From Allobosea sp. 117 (GTDB taxonomy: Bacteria; Pseudomonadota; Alphaproteobacteria; Rhizobiales; Xanthobacteraceae): a DNA stretch of 64,000 nucleotides. Position numbers and translations under genes: made by a program. The notes under the pieces are model-generated. The model was given only the letters and a program-made list of their open reading frames with translations, was not told where the DNA came from and made no database searches. The DNA is taken from the NCBI RefSeq assembly GCF_000702305.1, contig NZ_JNLC01000010.1, forward strand, positions 186,001 through 250,000. The letters run 5' to 3'. Numbering within the stretch: position 1 is the first letter of the stretch; each line of letters begins with the position of its first letter. Shown here piece after piece: positions 17,653 to 26,080 of this stretch.

Positions 17653-17673
17653 TTATGCTCTTTCTGAGCATAA
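17653..17673 (-). promoter_or_regulatory. Operator-like palindrome 1 upstream of nadA
   Basis: TTATGCTC-N5-GAGCATAA is a perfect 8+8 palindrome placed directly upstream of the nadA ribosome site. It resembles the palindromic operators described for NAD-biosynthesis repressors of the NadQ type in Rhizobiales (from memory, unverified). Confidence 0.65.
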
Positions 17674-17714
17674 TTAGGGTATGAAGAAACCGGGTTCAAG
17701 GCCCGGTACAGCAC

Positions 17715-17735
17715 TTATGCTAGAACTGAGTATAA
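17715..17735 (-). promoter_or_regulatory. Operator-like palindrome 2 upstream of nadA
   Basis: TTATGCTA-N5-GAGTATAA shares the half-site consensus TTATRCTM with palindrome 1, has the same 5-base spacer and is centred 62 bp away, close to six helical turns. The spacing suggests cooperative binding of one repressor across the nadA promoter. Confidence 0.6.
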
Positions 17736-17838
17736 GTCGCTGTCAACACTCCGTCACAATCCATGGCGCGGGGCGGGAAAACCCGGATCATAATCTGACA
17801 AAGCAAAGCCGATTCATGATACCAACGTCGCCGACGCC

Positions 17839-18726
17839 ATGCTGGGTGACGTTGGATTGTTTAACATAATCAAAAAGATAGTAGGTCCGCACGCGGATCG
17901 CCGCGCGGCAGGAACGCCATCCACCGATCCTCTGATCGACTATCTCCGCAGCCTGCGTGGTAAGGAGGTACATTACATCCCCAATCCGGGGAACGCCGGC
18001 GACGGCTTCATCGCCTATGCGACGCATGTGCTGTTCGCGCGCCTCGGCATCCGGCCGGTCGTCCATCGCGAGAACGACGTGCTGTCCGGCAAGCTCCTGC
18101 TCATCGGCGGCGGCGGCAACCTCATCGAGGGGCGCTACCATCATGTGCGGGACGTGTTCCACCGCAACGCCCGCGACAATCTCTGCACGCTGCTGCCCCA
18201 GACCATCTCCGGCTATGCCGACGAGATCGCCCATGAATGGCCGCGGATACGGTTGTTCTGCCGCGAGCCGGTCTCCTATCGCGGCCTCCTCGACGCCGGC
18301 GCCGATCCGGCGCGCGTGCACCTCTCGCAGGACATGACCTTCTATCTCGAGGACGAGCATTTCGGCGCCTTCCGGCAGCCCGGCCAGGGCGCCTGCGACG
18401 TGCTGCGCGAGGACGGCGAATCGACCGGCCTCGTGAAGCCGGGTCCCGACAATCTCGACATCTCGCTGAGCTGGAACGGCGATCTCTGGCACGACGCGCG
18501 CTTCTGCCAGGCGGTGACGGAGAGCCTTGCCGCCTATCTGGCGCCCTATGCCGCGATCCGCACGGACCGCCTGCACATCGCCATCCTCTCGGCCTTCCTC
18601 GGCAAGCAGGTGCGCATGCTGCCGGGCGCCTATTACAAGAACCGCGCGGTGTTCGACCACTCCATCGCCCCGCGCTTCGCCAATGTGCGGTTCGAGGAAC
18701 CGCCGCCCCGCTCGCCGCTGGGATGA
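17839..18726 (+). CDS. Polysaccharide pyruvyltransferase-family protein
   Basis: The 295-residue protein resembles the WcaK/EpsI family, which adds pyruvate ketals to exopolysaccharide sugars. It has Ile-Pro-Asn-Pro-Gly-Asn-Ala-Gly-Asp near residue 46, Leu-Ile-Gly-Gly-Gly-Gly-Asn-Leu near 86 and Ser-Gln-Asp-Met-Thr-Phe near 160, in the order usual for the family. No signal peptide is present, so it is cytosolic. It stands alone with no glycosyltransferase genes beside it, so the acceptor is unknown. It converges with the EamA gene 21 bp downstream. Confidence 0.75.
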   Translation: MLGDVGLFNIIKKIVGPHADRRAAGTPSTDPLIDYLRSLRGKEVHYIPNPGNAGDGFIAYATHVLFARLGIRPVVHRENDVLSGKLLLIGGGGNLIEGRYHHVRDVFHRNARDNLCTLLPQTISGYADEIAHEWPRIRLFCREPVSYRGLLDAGADPARVHLSQDMTFYLEDEHFGAFRQPGQGACDVLREDGESTGLVKPGPDNLDISLSWNGDLWHDARFCQAVTESLAAYLAPYAAIRTDRLHIAILSAFLGKQVRMLPGAYYKNRAVFDHSIAPRFANVRFEEPPPRSPLG

Positions 18727-18747
18727 GCCAAGCGCGGCCTCACGCCC

Positions 18748-19644
18748 TCACGGCCCGATCTCGGCGTCGGGCTCGTGCGGGGCGACCTGCGGCGGCGTGC
18801 GCGAGGCAAGCCACGCGCCGGTGACGATCAGCGCCGCGCCGGCCACCGTGCCAAGCGAGGGTATCTCCCCGAAGGCGAAGAAGCCGATCGCCACCGCCCA
18901 GACGAAGGCGGTGTATTCGAGCACACCGAGCCGGCTCGCATCGGCCCGCCCATAGGCCGACGCCATGCACAGATGGCCGCCCGCGCCGAGAATGCCGATC
19001 ACCGCGAACAGCGCGGTCTCCGTCGGGCTCGGGCTCGACCATTGCGCGATGCCGAAGGGCGCGACGAACAGGCCGGCGAAACCGTTCTGCAGCAGCACGA
19101 TGGTCGGTATCGGGTCGCGGCCGGCGCGGGTCTTCAGCGTCACCATGGACAGCGCATAGGTCACCGCCGAGGCGAGCGCGGCGAGGATGCCGAGCGTGCC
19201 CTCGCCGGTCGTGCGCGCGAGCTCGTCCCAAAGCACCACCAGCACGCCGGCGAAGCCCAGCACCAGCGCGATCACGACGTTGCCGCCGGGCCGCTCGCCC
19301 AGCAGCACGGTGGCGGCGATGGCGATGAAGATCGGCGAGGTGAAGGAGAGCGCCAGAGTGACGGCGAGCGGCAGCGTCACCAGCGCGTAGAAGAAGGTGA
19401 CGGCGGTCGACACCACGAGCACCGCGCGCCAGGCATGCGGGCGCACGATGCGGAGCGCGGGCCAGGCGGTGCGGGTGAGGCGGAACACCAGGAAGGCGAC
19501 GAAGGCGCCGACCATGTAGCGCATCATCACCGCCTGCGAGGTCGCGTAGCCGGCGGCGGCGTGCTTGATGATGCCGTCCATCAGCGACAGCGAGCCGATG
19601 CCGATCACCGCCGTGGTGGCGGGGCCGAGCCGGTTGAGCAGCAT
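18748..19644 (-). CDS. EamA/DMT-superfamily transporter
   Basis: The 298-residue protein has ten predicted hydrophobic segments arranged as two EamA halves. The first half has Met-Met-Arg-Tyr-Met-Val near residue 40 and Ala-Leu-Ser-Phe-Thr-Ser-Pro-Ile near 98; the second ends in Glu-Tyr-Thr-Ala-Phe-Val-Trp-Ala near 240. Such proteins are drug/metabolite exporters with diverse substrates. The gene starts 6 bp after the GNAT gene at 19651-20145 and is probably co-transcribed with it. Confidence 0.88.
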   Translation of the reverse strand: MLLNRLGPATTAVIGIGSLSLMDGIIKHAAAGYATSQAVMMRYMVGAFVAFLVFRLTRTAWPALRIVRPHAWRAVLVVSTAVTFFYALVTLPLAVTLALSFTSPIFIAIAATVLLGERPGGNVVIALVLGFAGVLVVLWDELARTTGEGTLGILAALASAVTYALSMVTLKTRAGRDPIPTIVLLQNGFAGLFVAPFGIAQWSSPSPTETALFAVIGILGAGGHLCMASAYGRADASRLGVLEYTAFVWAVAIGFFAFGEIPSLGTVAGAALIVTGAWLASRTPPQVAPHEPDAEIGP

Positions 19645-19650
19645 GGGGGT

Positions 19651-20145
19651 CTACTCCGTCTCGGCCAGCCGGCGCCGGTAGGGATATTCCCAGGAGGCGG
19701 AGATGTCGTTGAGCGGGCGGGGCTCGCCGGCACGCACGAAGCCGTGCCGCTCGTAGAAGCGGTGCGCGTCGGTGAAGCGTGTGTCGGTCCACAGGCGGAC
19801 CGTGCCGGCGCCGCGCGCGCGGGCGAAGCCGACCGCGTGGCCGAGCAGGCCGGCGGCGAGGCCGCGCCCGCGCACCTCGCGGGTGAGGTACATCTTGAAC
19901 AGCTCGACCGTTCCCGGCTCCTCGGTCGGCGCCACGGCGAGCGAGCCCACGACGCTTCCCTCCCGGTCGGCGACCCAGATGGTGCCGCCGCGTGCGGCGA
20001 AATGGCTGGCGATGGCGTCGAGCTCGGGAAATTCGGCGGCGCGGTCGAACAGGCACCCCTCATATTCGGCGAAGCAGCCGGCGATCAGCGCCGCCACACC
20101 GTCGCCATCGGCGTCGGTCGCGGGGCGCAGGCATATGTCGGTCAC
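19651..20145 (-). CDS. GNAT-family N-acetyltransferase
   Basis: This 164-residue enzyme has the GNAT acetyl-CoA loop Arg-Glu-Val-Arg-Gly-Arg-Gly-Leu-Ala near residue 90. The preceding strand (Leu-Phe-Lys-Met-Tyr-Leu) and the C-terminal Phe-Tyr-Glu-Arg-His-Gly-Phe are as in the family. The acceptor substrate cannot be read from sequence. It leads the EamA exporter gene in a two-gene operon, which would fit modification and export of a small amine, but that is only inference. Confidence 0.85.
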   Translation of the reverse strand: MTDICLRPATDADGDGVAALIAGCFAEYEGCLFDRAAEFPELDAIASHFAARGGTIWVADREGSVVGSLAVAPTEEPGTVELFKMYLTREVRGRGLAAGLLGHAVGFARARGAGTVRLWTDTRFTDAHRFYERHGFVRAGEPRPLNDISASWEYPYRRRLAETE

Positions 20146-20348
20146 GGTGAATTCTCCGGCCCCAATAGCCGCCGTCAGGAAATTCTCCGCTCATCGGGGC
20201 CAATCAATCGACGCGCGGGCGAGGCCGGACTATGTTCGCGTAAGAACGGGGCGTAAAGCTCCATCGGGTTACCGTCGCCTTGCCGACCGCACAAATTTCC
20301 GGTCACATTAATTTAATGTCTGTCGAGTGTCCGCCTCCGGAGTCCCCC

Positions 20349-20831
20349 ATGAACCTTCTCCCGTCCCTTGTGCGCGTCAGCCTCGTCGGCGCATCCGCCG
20401 CCCTGCTCGCCGCCTGCGCCTCGACCGGGCAGGCTCCCCAGTCGGCGGCGCCGTCGGGCCCTCAGTTCTCCTCGCCGATCACGGCTGATCAGGTGGTGGG
20501 CCGCTGGGGCCTCGCGGCCTATCACCGGCAGGAGGACGCCGCGCGGACGGAGCAGCAGGCGCGTCAGGGCTGCCGCCAGCCCTACGTCATCAACCGCGGC
20601 ACCGCCGGCGGCTTCATGATGTACCTCGCCGACCAGTCGCAGCCCTCCGAGGTGGTCTCCAAGCAGATCCCGCCGGGCCCGACCTATATCGGCCTGCCGG
20701 ACGAGCCGCCGGGCGCCGACACCGACCGCGAGGTGGTGCGCTTCGACGGCCAGATCATGGTTCTGCGCTGGCTCGACAAGGAAGTCGCCAGCCGCTACGG
20801 CACCATGGTCTATGTGCGCTGCGCCTCCTGA
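20349..20831 (+). CDS. Small lipoprotein of unknown function
   Basis: The 160-residue product starts at ATG 20349 and has a signal peptide ending in a lipobox (Leu-Ala-Ala-Cys near residue 22), followed by a Ser/Ala/Pro-rich spacer. The folded part begins Val-Val-Gly-Arg-Trp-Gly-Leu-Ala-Ala-Tyr and contains two cysteines. I recognise it only as a conserved lipoprotein type with a lipocalin-like start. Nothing in the context suggests a role; the next gene makes a cell-wall cross-linking enzyme. Confidence 0.75.
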   Translation: MNLLPSLVRVSLVGASAALLAACASTGQAPQSAAPSGPQFSSPITADQVVGRWGLAAYHRQEDAARTEQQARQGCRQPYVINRGTAGGFMMYLADQSQPSEVVSKQIPPGPTYIGLPDEPPGADTDREVVRFDGQIMVLRWLDKEVASRYGTMVYVRCAS

Positions 20832-21003
20832 GGCCTGACCGGAATCGTCCCGGGGCGTGGCGACTTTCCCGGGCGCGTTCCGGCATGCTCCGATCTATAC
20901 GCCAAATTAACCACGCCCCGTGGAAGGCGCGGGCCCGGCGGATTTGTTTACCGCTCCGTTAGCGGAGCATGCGCAACTGGACACAACCGGCGGCATGAAG
21001 GAC

Positions 21004-21024
21004 GGGCGCCATTTTTCGGCGCCC
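21004..21024 (+). other. Leader hairpin upstream of the L,D-transpeptidase gene
   Basis: GGGCGCC (21004-21010) pairs with GGCGCCC (21018-21024) around an ATTTTTC loop, 34 bases before the ATG of the next gene. It could influence translation or end an upstream transcript; the T-rich bases lie in the loop, not after the stem. Confidence 0.3.
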
Positions 21025-21057
21025 GATGCCGTGTGCGGTGTGTATCGGGAGTTGCGC

Positions 21058-21885
21058 ATGCGTATCGTGTTCGTTTCCGCCGTTCTGGCGGCCGCGCTCG
21101 GCGCGGCACCGGCCTGCGCCCAGGGCGCGCCGGATTTCGCGGCCCCCTATGGCTATGGCGCGCCGGTCGCGGTGGCGCCGCAGAATCTCGGCGGCGGCTT
21201 CATCGAATTCCTCGTCACCGGCCGCGAGCCGCGGGGCGGCGGCACCGCCTACGACGGCATGCCGCGCGCCGCGCATCAGCGCCCCTGGCAGCAGCAGGGC
21301 CGGGCCGCCTGGCAGCCCGGCGCCGGCTACGCCTATCCGCCCGGCATGAGCGGCGATGGACGCGGCTACGTCAACGTGCCCCGCTCCGATCCGGCCGCGC
21401 AGCCGGGCGTGCGCACCGCCGCCCTGTCGCCGCCCAAGACCAATCCGCATCTGGAGCGGCAGGTGGTCGACTACGCGACCAACGATGCGCCGGGCACTAT
21501 CGTCATTGATACCGGGCAGCGCTTCCTCTATCTCGTGCAGGACAACGGCAAGGCGATGCGCTACGGCGTCGGCGTCGGCCGCGAGGGCTTCGCCTGGTCC
21601 GGCACCGAGAAGATCACCCGCAAGCGCGAATGGCCGGACTGGCGCCCGCCGCAGGAGATGCTGGCCCGCCGCCCGGACCTGCCGCGCTACATGCCCGGCG
21701 GCCCGGACAACCCGCTCGGCGCCCGCGCCATGTATCTCGGCGACACGCTCTACCGCATCCACGGCTCCAACGAGCCGCAAACCATCGGCCAGGCGGTCTC
21801 CTCGGGCTGCATCCGCATGCGCAACGAGGACGTCATGGACCTCTACGACCGGGTGAACATCGGCACCACGGTGCGGGTGATCTGA
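21058..21885 (+). CDS. L,D-transpeptidase (YkuD domain), periplasmic
   Basis: The 275-residue protein has a signal peptide (Val-Leu-Ala-Ala-Ala-Leu core, Ala-Cys-Ala cleavage near residue 21), a disordered Gly/Pro/Ala-rich region to residue ~140, then a YkuD domain. The catalytic stretch is intact: His-Gly-Ser-Asn-Glu-Pro near residue 240 and Ser-Ser-Gly-Cys-Ile-Arg-Met near 253, with Cys as nucleophile. It should form 3-3 peptidoglycan cross-links or attach proteins to the wall. The start is ATG 21058 behind GGGAG. Confidence 0.93.
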   Translation: MRIVFVSAVLAAALGAAPACAQGAPDFAAPYGYGAPVAVAPQNLGGGFIEFLVTGREPRGGGTAYDGMPRAAHQRPWQQQGRAAWQPGAGYAYPPGMSGDGRGYVNVPRSDPAAQPGVRTAALSPPKTNPHLERQVVDYATNDAPGTIVIDTGQRFLYLVQDNGKAMRYGVGVGREGFAWSGTEKITRKREWPDWRPPQEMLARRPDLPRYMPGGPDNPLGARAMYLGDTLYRIHGSNEPQTIGQAVSSGCIRMRNEDVMDLYDRVNIGTTVRVI

Positions 21886-21950
21886 TCGGGCGGCATCCGC
21901 TGAATGTCCATCATGGCCGGGCGCGTCCCGGCCATGAGCGTTTCCGGGGC

Positions 21951-22982
21951 CTAGAAGGGCGCCGTACCGCTTGCCCGCTCTGCGCGTGCCGTGTCCGTGC
22001 CGGCCCGGCTGCTGCCGGCGAACACCTCGAGCGCCGCCTCGCCCGCATCGAAGGCCTGCGCGCCGCGCCCGGCGGGCCAGCGCGGCCAGCGATGGCCGGG
22101 TCCGGTCATCGCCACGAAGCGCAGCGGCGCGCCGCCGGCTCCAGCTTCTTGTTTTGTCGCGTTTTCTTCACGCGAACCGGTGCCCACTTCGCTCGAAAAC
22201 GCTTGCGGCGCATAGTCGTGGATGTCGGCGTGCCAGCCGGAAGGGCCGGGAATGCGGCGCGGCTCGCCGACGGGCTCCGCGCGGTTGCGCTCGACCCAGA
22301 CGGCGAGCGCGTCGTCCACCGCCGCCACCCGCCCGCCGATCCCCATGCCGCCCCCGCGCGCGACCTCGCCGCCGTGCCAGGGCATGATGCGGTCGTCATG
22401 GTCGCAGACCAGCACGAAGGGCAGCGGCGGCCCGGCGGCTACCGCATCGAGGATTGCCAGCGGGATCGAGGCCAGCACGGCGGCCGCGCCGGCGAGGAGG
22501 TCCGGCCGCTCGGCGGCGAGCCGCTGCACGAACATGCCGCCATTCGACAGGCCGATGGCGTAGACCTGCCGGCGATCGATGAGGCCGTCGCCCGCCAGGC
22601 GGTCGATCAGCGCAGCGACGAAGGCGATGTCCCGCGTGGCGTCCGTGCGTCCCGGACGGCCGTCGCGCCACCCCTCGGGCGCGGCCGGGAAGACCGGCAG
22701 GAAGCCGTGTTTCAGCGCCGTCGCGGCGAGGCCGCTGCGGTCGGCGAAGCCGGCCGGATCGCCGAGTCCGCCATGGAAGCACAGCAGTGCCGGCATCGGG
22801 CCCGATCCCGCCGGCCGCTGCCCCATGAGCGCGGTGCGCGGCACGCCGCCGATGTCGAGCGTGACCGGCACCAGCCGCCGCCACGGGCCGAAGAGCGGGC
22901 GCGCTTTGCCCAGCCGGCGCCGCCGGCGCACCCACAGGACGATGAGGACGGCGAGGAGGAGAAGGAGCGCGAGGCCGCCCAT
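21951..22982 (-). CDS. LpqC/PHB-depolymerase-like alpha/beta hydrolase 1, carrying an in-frame repeat insertion
   Basis: The 343-residue protein begins with one transmembrane segment (residues 3-17) and an Arg cluster, so the hydrolase domain is probably periplasmic. Catalytic features are the oxyanion His-Gly-Gly-Leu-Gly near residue 70, nucleophile elbow Gly-Leu-Ser-Asn-Gly-Gly near 145 and a His in Gly-Pro-Gly-His-Arg-Trp near 293. It is paralogous to 31195-32163. Residues ~260-279 are encoded by repeat R2 (22147-22204), a segment absent from the paralogue. It is the last gene of the leftward operon and overlaps the preceding stop as TGATG. Substrate unknown; ester cleavage or acyl transfer on the locus product is possible. 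Confidence 0.8.
   Translation of the reverse strand: MGGLALLLLLAVLIVLWVRRRRRLGKARPLFGPWRRLVPVTLDIGGVPRTALMGQRPAGSGPMPALLCFHGGLGDPAGFADRSGLAATALKHGFLPVFPAAPEGWRDGRPGRTDATRDIAFVAALIDRLAGDGLIDRRQVYAIGLSNGGMFVQRLAAERPDLLAGAAAVLASIPLAILDAVAAGPPLPFVLVCDHDDRIMPWHGGEVARGGGMGIGGRVAAVDDALAVWVERNRAEPVGEPRRIPGPSGWHADIHDYAPQAFSSEVGTGSREENATKQEAGAGGAPLRFVAMTGPGHRWPRWPAGRGAQAFDAGEAALEVFAGSSRAGTDTARAERASGTAPF
22147..22204. repeat. Interspersed repeat R2, copy 2, inside an esterase gene
   Basis: This stretch (TTGTTTTGTCGCGTTTTCTT through CGAACCGG to CTCGAAAACGC) is the reverse complement of the repeat at 8556-8615 and matches 32202-32262. Here it lies wholly within a coding region and keeps the frame open, adding about 20 residues. 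Confidence 0.85.
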
Positions 22983-24508
22983 CAGGCCCCGGCCTTGCTG
23001 CCGAGCCAGACCTCCAGCCCGCCATTGGGATTGTCGCTATAGGCCCAGCGATCGCCGCGGCGCACCGCGACGCGCGGGCCGAACACGTTGGCCATGCCGA
23101 CGAACAGCCCGAGCTCGGTCGAGACCAGGTTGCGGATGCCGAAATTGTAGGGGTTGCCGAGCCCGCGCCGGCACACCGGTATCCAGTTTTCGCCGTCATG
23201 CGAGCGCCAGAGGTCGCCGCCGCCGTCGAACTCGATGAGGTTCTCGGGGCTCATCAGCTCGAACAGGCGCTTGGCGCGCGGCGGCAGGCTGTTGCGCCGC
23301 GTCCAGCGCAGCATGATGGTCCAGTCGTAGGTGCCGAGATAGATCCAGCCGTCATGGACGCCGAGCGTCCAGAAATAGCCGTTGAACAGATTGCCGAAAC
23401 CGGCGCGCAGAACGCTGAGCGGCTCGCGCCGGCCGTCCGGCGTGCTGCGCGGATCGCCGACGATGAGGTCCCAGCTATCGTCGGCATTGATGCGGATGAG
23501 CTCGGCGCTGGCCGGCCCGACATTGTTCACCCGGTCGAAGCCGCCCCCCTGGATGCCGGAGCCGACATAGACCGCGCCCTTGAAGCCGACCATCGAGGCG
23601 ACCGCCTGGTTCTGCGGGCCGCGATGGCCGCCGCGGTCGAGAAGCTTCTTCCAGCGATAGGGCGGCGGGCCCTCGCAGTCGCTGGCCCAGACCTGGAAGC
23701 CGTCGAGATGGAAGGTGCCGGCATAGAGCCGGTCGCCTTCGGCGCAGAGCGTAAAGATGCCGAGATTGCCGGTATCCCCGAAGCCGAACTCGCTCACCGG
23801 CATCCAGACGCCGGAATTCGGGTCGCGGGTCTCGAACACCACGGGAAGGCCGGTGGTGTTCTGCTGCGAGCCGTCGGTGCCGCGCCGCGCGGTCGGCGCG
23901 AAAAACATCCGGCCCTTGAAGGTGGTGAGGCAGCGCGTCGTCGAGATCGGCGTGTCCTCGAGGATGCCGTAGCGGCTGATCTGCTCGAAATTGCGCCCGT
24001 CGCGGGTGCGCAGGATCAGCCCGCCCGGCGCCCGGCTCGGCGCCCAGGCGGAAATGTAGAGAGCCGGCTCAGGATCGTCCTCGCCCTGGAAGATGTCCAT
24101 CGAGCGATAGCCCATCTCGCGGGTCACCATCTGCCCGTTGCCGGTGACGCTCTCGACCAGCGGCGCGCGATAGACCATCTCCCATTCGCGCGTCGCTGGG
24201 TCGTAGCACCAGATCTGCGCGCGGCGGTCGATCTTGTAGAGCTCGTCCATCGTCTCGGGGCATTCGACCGGCCAGCAGTCGAACGGGATGTCCTCGAAGG
24301 CCGACTGCAGGCGCAGGCTGCACAGGTTCGAGCGGGTGGTGCCGAGATAGAGCTTGCCTTTGAACCACGCCATGGAGTGGGCGTAGTTGTTGTGCCCATC
24401 GCCGAGGCCGCCCTTTCCGATGCAGGCGAAATCCGCGCGCGACAGGCCCGGCGCCGGCGCCGGATCATAGGGCTGGGAGGGGACGGCGGCGGTCAGCGGA
24501 GCGTTCAC
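22982..24508 (-). CDS. Cytosolic beta-propeller-like protein A of the lipid locus
   Basis: This 508-residue protein of unknown function is paralogous to 52852-54231. Repeated strand-turn units of the form Gly-x-Leu-Tyr-Leu-Gly-Thr recur roughly every 50-70 residues: near residue 50, then an Ala-Leu-Tyr-Ile-Ser type unit near 160, Leu-Tyr-Ala-Gly-Thr near 265, Val-Tyr-Val-Gly-Ser near 320 and Ile-Tyr-Leu-Gly-Thr near 410. This is the pattern of a beta-propeller. No signal peptide is present. GTG 24508 is chosen because AAGGGG precedes it at good spacing. It follows two SDR genes and overlaps the esterase gene by one base. It may be a scaffold or binding protein for the pathway. Confidence 0.7.
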   Translation of the reverse strand: MNAPLTAAVPSQPYDPAPAPGLSRADFACIGKGGLGDGHNNYAHSMAWFKGKLYLGTTRSNLCSLRLQSAFEDIPFDCWPVECPETMDELYKIDRRAQIWCYDPATREWEMVYRAPLVESVTGNGQMVTREMGYRSMDIFQGEDDPEPALYISAWAPSRAPGGLILRTRDGRNFEQISRYGILEDTPISTTRCLTTFKGRMFFAPTARRGTDGSQQNTTGLPVVFETRDPNSGVWMPVSEFGFGDTGNLGIFTLCAEGDRLYAGTFHLDGFQVWASDCEGPPPYRWKKLLDRGGHRGPQNQAVASMVGFKGAVYVGSGIQGGGFDRVNNVGPASAELIRINADDSWDLIVGDPRSTPDGRREPLSVLRAGFGNLFNGYFWTLGVHDGWIYLGTYDWTIMLRWTRRNSLPPRAKRLFELMSPENLIEFDGGGDLWRSHDGENWIPVCRRGLGNPYNFGIRNLVSTELGLFVGMANVFGPRVAVRRGDRWAYSDNPNGGLEVWLGSKAGA

Positions 24509-24519
24509 GCATATCCCCT

Positions 24520-25293
24520 TCAGGCGAGCGCCTTGGTCTCGCCGGCGGGCGCGGCCGGCTTGCGGCGCGCGCGCTGGCGGGTCGGGTAGATGGTCGGGTT
24601 GAGGAGGTACGTGTCGCGCGGCAGGCTGATCATGTAGAGGATCGCCTCGGCGACGCGCTCGGGGGTGAGCATCTGCGGCGGCTTGAAGCCGGCCGAGCCG
24701 TTCTGCTCCCAGATCGGTGTGTCGACGGCGTCGGGCAGCAGCGTCTGCACCCTGACGCCGGAGCGCCCGACCTCCTCGGCCAGCGATTCGGAAAAGCCGA
24801 CCACGCCGAACTTCGACGCGGAATAGGCGGCGTCGAAGGGGCGCCCCTGCCGGCCGGAGGTCGAGGACACGTTCAATATGTCGCCGCGCCCCTGCTTCAG
24901 CATCTGCGGCAGCACCGCGCGGTTGCTGAGGAAGATGCCGGTGAGGTTCACCGCGAGGATGGTGCGCCACTCGTCCATGTCGGTGTCGGCCACGGTGCGC
25001 GGCTGGGCGCTGGTGCGCAGGATGCCGGCGGCAGCGACCAGCGCGTCGATGGCCCCAAAGCGCGCGATGGTTTTCTCGGCCATGCCGGCCATGTCGGCCT
25101 CGCTGGCGACATCGGCGACCAGCGCCAGCGCGCGTTCCCCGCCGGGCTCGGCGAGCGGCGCCATCTTCTCGGCCGAGCGGTCGACCAGCACGACATTGGC
25201 GCCCCCTGCGAGAAGCTGGCGCACGCAGGCGCCGCCGATGCCGCCGGAGGCGCCGGTGACGATCACCGTCTTGCCGTTGAACGCGTCAGTCAT
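24520..25293 (-). CDS. Short-chain dehydrogenase/reductase 1
   Basis: The 257-residue classical SDR has Thr-Gly-Ala-Ser-Gly-Gly-Ile-Gly near residue 13 for NAD(P), Ala-Ala-Ala-Gly near 88, catalytic Ser in Asn-Val-Ser-Ser-Thr-Ser near 142 and Tyr-Ser-Ala-Ser-Lys near 155. The start ATG 25293 follows GGAGAG. The C-terminus is extended by a basic Arg/Lys tail. It lies between another SDR and propeller A in the leftward operon. A ketoreductase or alcohol dehydrogenase step on the acyl product is likely, but the substrate is not deducible. Confidence 0.9.
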   Translation of the reverse strand: MTDAFNGKTVIVTGASGGIGGACVRQLLAGGANVVLVDRSAEKMAPLAEPGGERALALVADVASEADMAGMAEKTIARFGAIDALVAAAGILRTSAQPRTVADTDMDEWRTILAVNLTGIFLSNRAVLPQMLKQGRGDILNVSSTSGRQGRPFDAAYSASKFGVVGFSESLAEEVGRSGVRVQTLLPDAVDTPIWEQNGSAGFKPPQMLTPERVAEAILYMISLPRDTYLLNPTIYPTRQRARRKPAAPAGETKALA

Positions 25294-25313
25294 GCGAGGC
25301 TCTCCAGATCCCG

Positions 25314-26078
25314 TCACGGTGCCGGCGGCGTGCCGCCGCGCGCCGGCACCGGGAGGATATAGTTTTCGGCGAACACCGCCGAGCGGTTGAGGTCGATGAT
25401 CGCCAGCGCCGATTTCGCGAAATGCTCCGGCTTGATGCTGCCGCCATAGGCGAGATGCATGGCGGTGTCGGCGATCATCGGCGTGTCGACCGTGCCCGGC
25501 AGCAGCGTGTGCACGCGGATGCCGTGCTCGACCATTTCCTCGGTCAGTGTGCGGAACAGCGCGGCGACGGCGAATTTCGAGGCGCAATAGGCCGGCGCCA
25601 GCGCCCGCCCGCCAAGCCCGTGCGGGGTCGTCGAGGAGCTGATGGCGGCGATGTCGCCGTCGCCCGCCGCGATCATGAAAGGCAGCACGGCCTTGACCGC
25701 GAGGAACACGCCGTTGAGGTTGACGTCGATCACCCGCTGGAAGGTCGAGAGCGGCAGGTCGCGCGTCGGCATGGGCAGCCTGCTGCCGCCGGCCGGACCC
25801 TCGGCGAGGGCGGCGCAGGCCATCAGCAAATCCACCCGGCCGTATTCGGCGATGGCGGCCTCCAGAACCGGCAGCGCCTCCGGCTCGCCGAGATCGAGGC
25901 TCAGCGCGCGGTGCCGGCCGGGGCCGAGCGCCTCCAGCGCCGCGACGGTGTCCGCGAGCCGGGCGGCATCGCGGCCGATGACCAGCACCGAGCCGCCGCG
26001 CCGGGCGAGTTCCTCGGCGATGGCGCGGCCGATGCCGCTGCTGCCCCCGGTGACGACGCTCACATGCCCCGGCTGCAT
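25314..26078 (-). CDS. Short-chain dehydrogenase/reductase 2
   Basis: The 254-residue SDR has Thr-Gly-Gly-Ser-Ser-Gly-Ile-Gly near residue 10, Asn-Leu-Asn-Gly near 119, Ser in Ala-Ile-Ser-Ser-Ser near 144 and the catalytic Tyr-Cys-Ala-Ser-Lys near 164. The start ATG 26078 follows GGAGG and lies 2 bp after the stop of the hydrolase gene. The two adjacent SDRs are clearly diverged, so they probably do different steps rather than being a recent duplicate. Confidence 0.9.
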   Translation of the reverse strand: MQPGHVSVVTGGSSGIGRAIAEELARRGGSVLVIGRDAARLADTVAALEALGPGRHRALSLDLGEPEALPVLEAAIAEYGRVDLLMACAALAEGPAGGSRLPMPTRDLPLSTFQRVIDVNLNGVFLAVKAVLPFMIAAGDGDIAAISSSTTPHGLGGRALAPAYCASKFAVAALFRTLTEEMVEHGIRVHTLLPGTVDTPMIADTAMHLAYGGSIKPEHFAKSALAIIDLNRSAVFAENYILPVPARGGTPPAP

Positions 26079-26080
26079 CG

